Below, piece by piece: positions 55,480-64,000 of a DNA stretch of 64,000 bases. Position numbers and translations under genes: made by a program. Source of the DNA: Heterobilharzia americana (taxonomy: Eukaryota > Platyhelminthes > Trematoda > Strigeidida > Schistosomatidae); the NCBI GenBank assembly GCA_944470555.2, contig OX104127.1, forward strand, positions 132,495,113 to 132,559,112, given 5' to 3'. Within the stretch, counting starts at the first letter, position 1. Each line of letters begins with the position of its first letter. The notes below the pieces were generated by a model, which saw only the letters and a list, made by a program, of their open reading frames with translations, searched no databases and was not told where the DNA came from.

Positions 55480-57062
55480 ATATCAACATAGGACCAGGCA
55501 TTACTACGTAACGGTCCGAATTGCCACACCTTATATCAGCATATCAAGTAAAAAGGCAGTGAGGCGCAGGATGAAGAGAGAATGCAGTCGAAAGAAATAT
55601 AAAGTACGAAAAGAGAGAAAAGAAGAATGAGAAAATGATGAGATTCGATATAGCGTTAAAATGAGGATAACCTGTGAATACATCCGCGCCACTCACATCG
55701 GTTCTCAGCCATATCACCTAGAGTTTCTAATCACTGGTTCCTCCTGTCTCGTCGACCCTAACCACCTAGTCTGCGTCGCCCCACATGGCTCAAACCAACA
55801 GTCAAACACTTCATACACTCATCCCATATTTTAGTCTGGCCACCCTCCAGCCTTTTTCCAACCAGATACTACTTCAACCAACATTGTGTGATGAGGCAAT
55901 CGGTCACCAGACATATGTAACACGTGTTCCAACCATCTCAGTCGATGAAAGTTAACAACCGTGTCAACTGATTTACCTCTTCTCCCTAAAACTCTACGCA
56001 TGACTTCTGCATTACTCACGTGGTGACACCACGCAATACAGGGCCTATACTACGAAGGCAACGGTGGTCGAACACTTGAAGCCTTTTCATGTCTTCCACC
56101 TTCAATGGCCGTGTTTCACAGCCATACAGTAGAACAGACCGGACTGCTGTGCAGTACACGCGACCCTCAATGGACAATCGGATATCACGGCGGCGCCATA
56201 GGTGGTGTAAGTTGGCGAAAGCCAATCGAGTCTTTTGTATCCGTGCAGAGATTTCATCGGCAACTGCCCCACCAGGGCTGATACTACTTCCCAGGTAATT
56301 CAAGTGGTCAACACACTCAACCACTTCACTCTCTCTTTTGTTAGCCATGGCACCTCTGAAGACCAGTCCTGCAGCAGCAATTTGCATTTGGGTGGTGAGA
56401 AACGCACACCAAACATTCTCAAATTCCCACTCAAAGTGTTCAGAAGACTCTGCATCTTGTCAGCGGCTTCACCTAACAGGACAATGTCATCTGCATACTC
56501 TACGTCTAACGAAAATTCTCCACCGACTACGTCAACGTCTGTGTAATCAGGCGACGAGAGGGAAACCTCCATAAGAGTATCATCTATGATAAAATTAAAT
56601 AAGAATGGAGAAAGTGGGTATCCTTGACGGACACCACTCAATGGGTACAGCTCACCTGACATCTCACCATAGGCTCAACATGCCCACAAGTGTTCGAGTA
56701 GAGAGCCTTCAATAAGGTGATGTATGTATTCGAAACGCCTTTCAGTGAGAGACACTGCCATAAGACTTCTCGATCAACGGAGTCGAATGCCGCCACTTCC
56801 AGGTCCAGAAATACAGCTACTGGTGGGCGCCGGTAAGCGTGTCTGTGTTACAAAACCTGGCGCAGTGTGAATATTTGGTCGACACATCCACGGCCAGGTC
56901 TAAAGCCTGCTTGGTTTTCTCGGACTTGATGTTCCCGAGCTCCACTCAGGCGTCGGAGAATTATAGAACCTAGGATCTTGGACACTGTGTTCGTCAGACT
57001 GATTCCTCTGTGGTTATCACAAGAGGACTTCTCGCCTTTCTTGAAGACTGGGATAATCATTT
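55480..57062 (-). mobile_element. LINE, RT to 3' end, best-preserved copy
   Basis: Minus-strand frames in order: RT fingers IIPVFKKGEKSSCDNHRGIS and ENQAGFRPGRGCVDQIFTLR (57060-56850), a disrupted AFDSVDREVLW segment (near 56790), then SGVRQGYPLSPFLFNFIIDD (about 56640-56580). The catalytic box is EYADDIVLLGEAADKMQSLLN (about 56500-56440). Further on are VVECVDHLNYLGSSISPG, LYGCETRPLKVEDMKRLQVF and the C-terminus VNFHRLRWLEHVLHMSGDRL. Only a few frameshifts break it. It ends in a 3' UTR with ggaccgttacgtagtaatgc and an ATTGAT-type simple tail. The endonuclease is missing, so it is 5'-truncated. It is RTE- or CR1-like; the clade is not certain. Confidence 0.8.
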
Positions 57063-57289
57063 AGAAGATTATACTCAGTGTTAAATAAAAATAATTCTGG
57101 TCAACGATTTATTTGAATAAACCGACAAATAACAATCAAGGCAAAATTGTATGAATTAATTTCCTTTTAAGAGTTCAAATCACCTAGAATAATTTCAAGA
57201 TGAAATATAGAGACACATTCTTCATACACTTTTGTTTAGTACACAGGCAGTGAGGTTAACAGATAGCACCATTGCATGAAATCTTTTGA

Positions 57290-57612
57290 CTGTTTGATTG
57301 GAACAATGTAAGGAGACGTAGCCTACCCGGTTGGAGTCCACGTGACAACAGAAACTAATAGTTGAAGACTTTAAGTGATATGGCGCAGATATATCCACAC
57401 ATTATCCTCATCTTAACCACTATATTGAATTCCATCATCTCATTCTTTCCCCACTCTCTTACAACTTTCTACTTCTACCTTCTTTGACCAATTTTTCTTT
57501 TCTTCTTTATCTTCCATTTTATCGCCTTGTTACTTGATGTGCTGATATGACGTGTGGCGACTTTCACTGTTACGCAGTAATACATGGTTCTATGTTGATG
57601 ATGAATGAATGA
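57290..57612 (+). mobile_element. LINE 3' UTR fragment
   Basis: The plus-strand stop region (atggcgcagatatatccaca) and UTR run to ctgttacgcagtaatacatg and a GATGAATGAATGAAT tail. Very short 5'-truncated copy. Confidence 0.65.
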
Positions 57613-57614
57613 AT

Positions 57615-58120
57615 ACAGGGGAAAGTTGATTAACGAGGAAGGTACACTGGCATGCTACTGTCGGATACATCGGGTTATCTACTCATTATATAAGTGGATG
57701 GGTATTCTATATAAATAATAGGTCTCGAAAGCTAATGCTGACAAAAACTTCCTACAAATATAACACTTAGATCATTGACTAAACAAGCAGCATAAAGAGT
57801 TAACACTAGCTGAGAGAACGAAACACACAGAAGCATTTTCCCCTTCTATACATCAACCCCATCAAGTGTACTAAGGCTCTCCTAGATGGTTTAACAAAAA
57901 CTAAAGACAGTGAATACTTTAACCAACCAATCATCATGGAGTTTTACTACTATCGTAGAGATCGACAAACCATAACTTATTCAAAAGATATACGCGACTC
58001 AAATGAGTACCATTAATTACCCTCAAATCTATGATCAAAACAATAACCCTAACCAGTCTACACACTTAAAGTTAAATCTATTTTAAAATGAACTATGAAG
58101 ATACATGAATGATTTTAAAA
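57615..58120. other. Intron, no recognised feature
   Basis: AT-rich; nothing identifiable. Confidence 0.4.
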
Positions 58121-58124
58121 GTCA

Positions 58125-58270
58125 ACCCTAGCAACTGCTGAATGCACCAATCAGGGTTTAGTATTTCGTCTGGGAAAGTACTTTCCGTAAAACAGAGGAA
58201 TATAATTGGCTGTTTCATCAGCTGCCAAGGTGGCCTTTGAAGTCATCCCCAGCGACATAGAGAACTATTC
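58125..58270. repeat. Unclassified dispersed repeat (pair with 18955-19110)
   Basis: Shares gcaactgctga, accaatcagggtt, cgtaaaacag and ggcctttgaagtcatccc-type blocks with the other copy, in the same orientation. Confidence 0.5.
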
Positions 58271-58274
58271 CAGT

Positions 58275-59320
58275 ACTAAAAAGCTAATGACTTAGTGTTC
58301 ATCAAGTCCAATCCTTACGTCATAATGCGATGAAGAACAACTTTTACATAAAATACAATCACAAACAGGATTATGGTTAGCTCCACAGTACTAGTATTCA
58401 TGATAAAAAAGTGGGTGAAATCACTGAACAGTCATGCCTGATTTATGTTTCAACGTTGTTCTCCCTTATAACTAAGGTATATTATCAAATTTTGAGGAAA
58501 TTCATGCTCTTCGCAGTGATTTAAGCCTTGTTTGTACCATTTATGACTACGTTTCTGTAGGACTGGGCCAAGTATACTGCTCGATCAGAAATTAATGTAA
58601 GAAAGCACAATAAATAACCCAGCTAGCTATAGGAGCTACAGCGTACTACCTCGTACAACCAACCAAAAGAAGAATACAGTGCACTTCAATGTCTAGTTAC
58701 TCAACTTATTAACAATACTGTACAGTGGATTGGGAGAACCCTATCAGTGTAGGACTGGACACCATGGCATTATTCACTCATATACGCAATATGATGTGGC
58801 TTTTATATGAGACTAATGAGGAGGTCTGAGTACCCCTTTGGTAGAGCATTATGCATTCATCTAAAGTGAATTTATTGCATAATTATGGTCATATAGTTGA
58901 CGTTTCGAAAAAAATACTAATCTAGTGTGTATTGCTGTAGCCAAACAATTTTATTTGGATTAGCTTGCATTTTGACAAGTACCCTAAGCTATGAGACGCC
59001 AATCGACTATCTTTGGTTTTACATAAAAAGACCCATCAGTAACTTTCTTGCATGGTTGATAGTAGTTGTTTTTCGAAATCAAGCTACTCTTGTTGCTCAT
59101 TCCTCATTGTTCTGTAAAATCTTGTAGTGCAGTCTAGTCTTAATAGGTAGGCGATTGAATATCTCATATTGAGATCAAGGATGAATGTGTAAATACTGAG
59201 CAAGTATAGTTAACAACACGGACCAAAACAATCCTATTATTAAATCAAACAACTACGGTGGTTCGATTACCAGTAAAAAAATTGATCAAATTGAGAGGGT
59301 AATAAATCGAAGAACGTCGA
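58275..59320. other. Intron, no recognised feature
   Basis: AT-rich; one short plus frame (58927-59127) has no motif. Confidence 0.4.
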
Positions 59321-59323
59321 TGT

Positions 59324-59650
59324 AGTGTGGAATTACTACACTATGATAGGGTCTGAGGGCGAAGTGGTATTACTGCTAAGTGCATGGGGTGTGACAGCAG
59401 TAGTGTTTCTCTTAGATGATCAGTGGTGCCACTCTGATGCTGTCTTCCCAACCCCAAAAGAGGAGGGCTACAGAAGGTCTTCCCCCAAAATAGCACATTC
59501 CCCACTGCCCCAAGGTCTTCCGATGCCTGTGATAAAGGCTTTCCCTCTCCATCGTTGGAACAACCAAACATCAAAACAACAACCCGCAAAAGGCCGTGTG
59601 ACAGAAGGGTCTCAAGTAGATATCCCATGGGCTCTGTGGTCACACAAAAC
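59324..59650 (+). mobile_element. LINE 5'-region fragment (pair with 43610-43930)
   Basis: The plus-strand landmarks gtgtgacagcagtagtgttt, gcacattccccactgcccca and ggtcttccgatgcctgtgat have diverged counterparts, reverse-complemented, at 43640-43910. The open frame over it (59325-59699) is not conserved in the other copy and is probably chance. Confidence 0.4.
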
Positions 59651-60330
59651 TTTTTTCTCTTTCACGTACCTTAAGAAGAAAATAACTGAGTTTGCCTAAA
59701 ATGATTATGAATGCAGGAAATAAAGCACGCCACTCAGATACTTTTTGGATCAAACTTCCCAGTCCATAAGTCGGGCATTTCTTTTCAGACAACAAACAGC
59801 ATGATTTAAAAAACCATAGAAATACGGCAATCTTTACATGCAGGAATAGAACCAATAAAAAGTAGCAGGAAGTCAAAGAATTTGAGGGAGATTATTGTAT
59901 TGTCTACAGTCTTGAACCATTTGACTATCAACATTCTGAGAAGCTTAGCCAATTAACCTACAGATGAAAACGGAGACCAGCTTTACAATTAAACTACCCC
60001 ACCACTTATGTTACAACCAAATATCAGCGCAACCCCTCTGCCAATATATCTGATAGGTGCAAAACGCAAACAAAACACTCTCCGCTTCTCTCAAGGTATT
60101 TCAACAACACTGAGTCCAGTCGGAATCCTAGACAATGTATACTAAATTAAGCGTAAAATAATCAGTTAGAAGGTTAATCAAACAAAGGTAAATACAGTCA
60201 AATCTATCAGTATTGTCAAAACAGAAAAAAAATGATGATAGTGAACATACTCCAATCACGCTGATAGATGTCTACATCTCAGGTAACAACTCAAGCATAA
60301 AACAGTTTGGTCAATTGACAGTTAACTCAC
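59650..60330. other. Intron, no recognised feature
   Basis: AT-rich; nothing identifiable. Confidence 0.4.
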
Positions 60331-60334
60331 AAAT

Positions 60335-61075
60335 TGTGCGGTACACACTGACATTTCTCACAGTTGAGTAGATTTCAACTGCCCAGTTGTGTGTTCAATA
60401 AGATTTCCGCTGAAAACCACTCAGCCAAGATCACAAGGTGCGATCTCTGACATAAACTAGCAAAATATACTACTACTGAACAACATAAATGGTTAGAAAC
60501 CACTCAGACCGATCTGTAGTATTTCACCAGCGAGATAAGAGGAATCTAAACACCTGACGAACGTTTTGTACATTTAGGGCCGATCAGCTCATAAGGCCGG
60601 ATTAGCTCAGATCAGCCTGAGTGAATTCCAACTACTCAGCTAGTTCGTGACACTTTTGTCTCAGAGATCATACCTTGTGATCTTGACTGGGTGGTGGTTT
60701 TCACCGATAATCTTGTTGGGCAGTCGATAAACTACTCAGGTATGAGAAATGTCCACGTGGACCGTGAAATTTGTAAATCGTTAGCAAATTGATCATCGTA
60801 TTTTCAGTAGACCAGTCAATGCAAGTCAGCTAGCCAGATCCAGGTGACCTGAATTACATTCAGTTCTATGAGCTGAATTTGTCCAGGTACATTACTGATC
60901 ACCTCAGTCCTAAACGAACGAAACGGCTGTTCGGTTTTTAGATTACACTGATCTGATCGACAAAATACTACAGATCACCCTGAAAGGTTTATAACTACTC
61001 ACTTTGTTCAGTAGTAGTATCGAGCACAGAACGTTTGTTGGCGTGATGAACATACTTATAGCTTCATTTGCAATC
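60335..61075. repeat. Unclassified foldback repeat, related to 15588-15965
   Basis: Two arms, about 60340-60460 and 60650-60770, are imperfect reverse complements (gatcacaaggtgcgatctct versus agatcataccttgtgatctt). The right part (60715-61000) shares blocks with 15588-15965 in permuted order. No coding capacity or tRNA-like head. Confidence 0.55.
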
Positions 61076-61459
61076 AAGCATCCTTGACGATGGAGTCAGG
61101 TATCAGATGTTCTGGTGAAGACTGACAATGTATTCAATTTAATGCAGTTTAAAACTGAAACCTATATGATTTTACAGACTATTCTGTTTCACAGCTAAAC
61201 TATCAAAACCAACGTTAGTCAAGCAGATCCCCTAGTGGTTAGCAGTCAAGAATTCTTGTTGGTTATTATAAATCATAATAACAAAAAATCGGTATTGGTC
61301 ACCTTGGATATATATCAGAGTTCTAACAAAAGAAAATTTCAGGAACTCCCTTTTGAGTTCAATGTACCAACACCCTCTTAATGAAACAGTCTACAAAGCT
61401 ATCACATATATTAATATTTTACTGATATTGAAATCATGAAATAAATAACTAAAGATATT

Positions 61460-61775
61460 ATTATTTAGTAGGTTGTGGCTAGCAGAAGAATCCAGGAAGC
61501 ATATTTCGTCCTATTTGGGACTCACTCGTCAGCTGGATGTACCTGCACTCCAGGGAGTGTTGTTCCCACCGAGACTCGAACCCCGTTCTCATTGCTTCAA
61601 ACGCCGAAGCGTTACCCACAAGGCCACTGAGGCACAATAGCCACCTGGATTCCTCTTCTAGCTACAACTAAGTAAATTATCATAATGGTTAATTCAGACA
61701 ATATTGAGGCATTCGCATAGGAGCCCATGTGTCAACAGAGGTCAAACAATTCGATACGGTAAAATAACAGAGAAC
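61460..61775 (-). mobile_element. SM-alpha SINE with core-insertion ribozyme
   Basis: The minus-strand head (cagtggccttgtgggtaacg, B box gggttcgagtctc) is followed by a ribozyme at 61487-61540. It has perfect stem II GTCC/GGAC, GAAA, and CTGACGA followed by an extra GTGA/GAGT. A plus-oriented tail fragment (61640-61775) lies on the head side. The B box is clean, so this is a fairly young copy, about 50 bp from the exon A donor. Confidence 0.65.
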
Positions 61776-61826
61776 ACAAGCGTATCTACAAATATTATTA
61801 TTATTATGACCAGTATTTGCTATTAC

Positions 61827-62836
61827 CTGCCAACATTTGAGTGAAGGGCGAAAGCACTCAAGTCTTTACAGCATGAAACTGGGAATTCTGAACGCATAAG
61901 AAAGATATCATCATGACTATTATTTGTAGTGTTCGCATTAGGATTCGCTAGCCACAGATTACATCCAGAGCCAAACCAATTCTGATCTGGATCACTAGGT
62001 GTTCGATTCAATTTACACTGGTGCGATGATGATGAAGGTATGTTAAAGTTTACAGAACCTTTCTTCTTCCTCTTCTTACCATTAGGGTAATCTGACTTTT
62101 TCTGTGTTCCAGGGGTGTAATACAAGGGTTCAGACTTAACATTAATACTATCATTACTACCGTTATCCTCGTCACCATCATATATGTTACCATTATGACT
62201 TAGTTGAACGTGTGATGAGAGGTAATCATAGTCTGGCCAATATACTCCATGACCACAGAAATCAGTAGATTCATCAGTAACTAATCGACAACTGTACTGA
62301 TTAGATGTATCATTATCAACTTTTTCATGAAATGAATTCCTCTTATAATTCTCGTAAATATCTTCATCGTCCCCTTCATCTTCTGCTGTTTCTGTACAAT
62401 CATTATCAAAATAATCTTTAACCATATTCCTTTCTCTTTTTAGAAGATAACCATCTTCACTGTTATTCATACAATTATTGTATATATCCACTTTACCATC
62501 GTCTTTTTCCTGATCGATATCTTCTCTCTCTTCATCTTCGTCTTCTTCCTCTTCTTCATCCTCTTCAGGTATTGATGGTGGTGGACTTGTACCCAGCATA
62601 CAACATCGATTCAAATGTGATAATTTATGTTTAGCCATTTTGCGAAATTGACTTGTAATCAATGAAGAACGTGAATACCTTGCAATATGCTCATTAATAC
62701 CTCCTGTGATATTACCAATTTCATCGGGATGATTTAATAAATAAGAACAGTAAGCATAATAATCCATTGTAAGTGGAGGAGGTGGTGGCGGAGCGAAGTG
62801 CTGTTCATTCAGTTGCAACTGTCTATGACGATTCAT
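61827..62836 (-). CDS. First recognised coding exon (exon A) of the large minus-strand gene
   Basis: This 1010-nt exon starts at ATG 62836 and ends at donor TTGGCAG|GTAATA after 61827, leaving two bases for exon B. I chose this ATG because an in-frame TGA lies two codons upstream and the frame is open downstream. A second Met is at residue 24. It encodes 336 residues. A proline run is at 16-21, an acidic Glu/Asp tract at about 91-113, a second acidic patch at about 149-160, and DIYENY at 159-164, whose Y161-E-N fits a generic phosphotyrosine-x-Asn docking motif. VKSE at 233-236 fits a generic sumoylation motif, and the basic cluster KKRKKK at 254-259 could be a nuclear signal. There is no signal peptide or membrane segment. 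These motifs are short and common. Family unknown; the protein is probably intracellular. Confidence 0.75.
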
Positions 62837-62839
62837 GAT

Positions 62840-63580
62840 TCACTCATGTGATTCCTCCCCTCGTCGTTGGCAAACAACAATAATCCTGGTTAAAGAAGTA
62901 CACTAAGTAGTAGATGATACTGTTGAATGAGATTTATTCAGCAACACTGCTTCGAACATATAATATAATCGTAATGTTCAAGATTGTACGAACTGCTCAA
63001 TCAAATGTTTTGAGAAAAACAGTGCACATATGAGATCATCGACCTGTAATGTGTATGCGCTTATACACGTATGCTTATATGGTTTTATGTGCATATATAT
63101 ATGTAAACCATGTGAATACGAAAATGCATAGATTGGTTGGATAATAAATAGTTTATCAAGGACTAGCTAATTAAAAGGCGTACACGTAAATTCTTAATAT
63201 AACAAGACATACGCGAGCACAGGCACACACACATACACACATAGCATAATTATGCAACACCTTAAAGAAGAAAAGAAACGGTCGATTTCAATGTTTATAT
63301 ACTGACACTATAAGAGCTGATGAAAAATAATTCTTAATACCTTAAAATGATCAGCTGACTAGTTGAGTAACAATCTGTTGTGTGTGTGTGCATGTGTGAA
63401 AAACCAAAATGATCATGAACTATGGTGTTATCAGTACCACTACTACTGAGACTACCACTAGTTACTTCGAACAGTTTAGAGCGATGCACGGTCAAGCCTA
63501 CAAAGCATATCTTAGTGACAGTCTTGTACAGGTAACTAGTGGAAAATTAAGGATAAATAGCGAAACAACCTTTTTTCATT
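62840..63580. promoter_or_regulatory. 5' flank of the large gene, promoter not resolved
   Basis: The region upstream of the start codon is AT-rich, with TATATATATATG at 63093-63104, CA-rich stretches at 63218-63242 and a TG run at 63379-63389. A promoter or 5' untranslated exon may lie here, but I see no decisive element. No SINE or LINE copy is present, which contrasts with the introns. Confidence 0.3.
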
Positions 63581-63584
63581 GGTA

Positions 63585-63796
63585 ATGATGGATACTGGCT
63601 AGCAGTGAAACTCAGGACGTGCGTTTCGTCTTATCTGAGACTCATCATCTGGATGCACCTGCCTCCAAGTGAGTGATGTTATACTCGCTAAGACTATGCC
63701 CCAGAGCCCATCACCTCAAACGCCAGAGCGTAATTCACTATCTCATGACTGATTGGACCGAATTGATCGAGTCTTGGTGGGAACAACATCGTTCAA
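63585..63796 (-). mobile_element. SM-alpha SINE, dead ribozyme
   Basis: Minus strand: head remnant, linker and ribozyme (63618-63662). The core is ATGATGA (C3 lost). Stem II and GAAA are kept with changes. It is cut at 63796 by the LINE fragment. Confidence 0.6.
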
Positions 63797-64000
63797 GATG
63801 AAGAGAGAATGCAGTCGAAAGAAATATAAAGTACGAAAAGAGAGAAAAGAAGAATGAGAAAATGATGAGATTCGATATAGCGTTAAAATGAGGATAACCT
63901 GTGAATACATCCGCGCCACTCACATCGGTTCTCAGCCATATCACCTAGAGTTTCTAATCACTGGTTCCTCCTGTCTCGTCGACCCTAACCACCTAGTCTG
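63797..64000 (-). mobile_element. LINE fragment identical to 55570-55773
   Basis: From gatgaagagagaatgcagtc to the window edge I find no difference from 55570-55773. The element's 3' end is missing: the copy starts abruptly inside the 3' UTR next to the SM-alpha fragment. Confidence 0.75.

Noticed and set aside
56089..56574. Plus-strand open frames over the LINE
   Set aside because: They are antisense shadows of the minus-strand RT frames.
59325..59699. 124-codon plus-strand open frame as a gene
   Set aside because: It overlaps a dispersed repeat with a diverged inverted copy at 43610-43930 in which the frame is not kept; no motif is seen.
1..64000. CRISPR array, bacterial operons, plasmid or phage features
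   Set aside because: No regular spacer array, ribosome-binding-site-led gene strings or bacterial genes. Splice signals, SINEs, LINEs and microsatellites show animal nuclear DNA.

Overview
This window reads as nuclear DNA from a blood fluke, most likely Schistosoma. It is AT-rich and packed with decayed repeats. Many copies carry the schistosome SM-alpha hammerhead-ribozyme SINE signature (core CTGANGA, stem II GTCC/GGAC, GAAA, NTC cleavage triplet). LINE and Penelope-like fragments fill most of the rest. The species cannot be decided from the sequence alone.

Nearly the whole window is one minus-strand gene. Five coding exons at 62836-61827, 42110-41839, 30111-29761, 26938-26271 and 2946-2535 have AG acceptors and GT donors and join with fully consistent reading phases (2/1, 1/2, 1/2, 0/0). 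Together they encode about 904 residues and continue beyond the left edge. The introns are about 19.7, 11.7, 2.8 and 23.3 kb. The protein is low-complexity and hydrophilic: Ser/Asn/Thr-rich, with one acidic tract, one basic cluster and several tyrosine motifs. I do not recognise the family. A YEEAWDLK motif faintly resembles the tyrosine motif upstream of the SH2 domain in SHB-type adaptors.

The introns hold the following. (1) SM-alpha SINEs, single, tandem and inverted, about 20 copies, mostly with broken ribozymes. The copy at 2172-2216 looks intact. (2) A second tRNA-like SINE family, called SINE-2 here, that also carries a hammerhead motif with different stem I and stem III sequences. It often occurs as an inverted dimer, and one dimer (37177-37715) is flanked by a 12-bp target-site duplication. 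(3) Two further tRNA-headed repeat families, SINE-3 and SINE-4. (4) LINE fragments on both strands; the best preserved is 57062-55480 (minus). (5) Penelope-like elements with RT and GIY-YIG remnants. (6) Microsatellites, foldbacks and near-identical duplications. I see no bacterial genes, CRISPR, rRNA or functional tRNA gene.

The best candidate for something little described is SINE-2. Its hammerhead is supported by two intact copies with a 6-bp stem I, one copy with a compensatory stem II change, and dated insertions that define the element ends. All calls come from reading by eye; no alignment or folding software was run.
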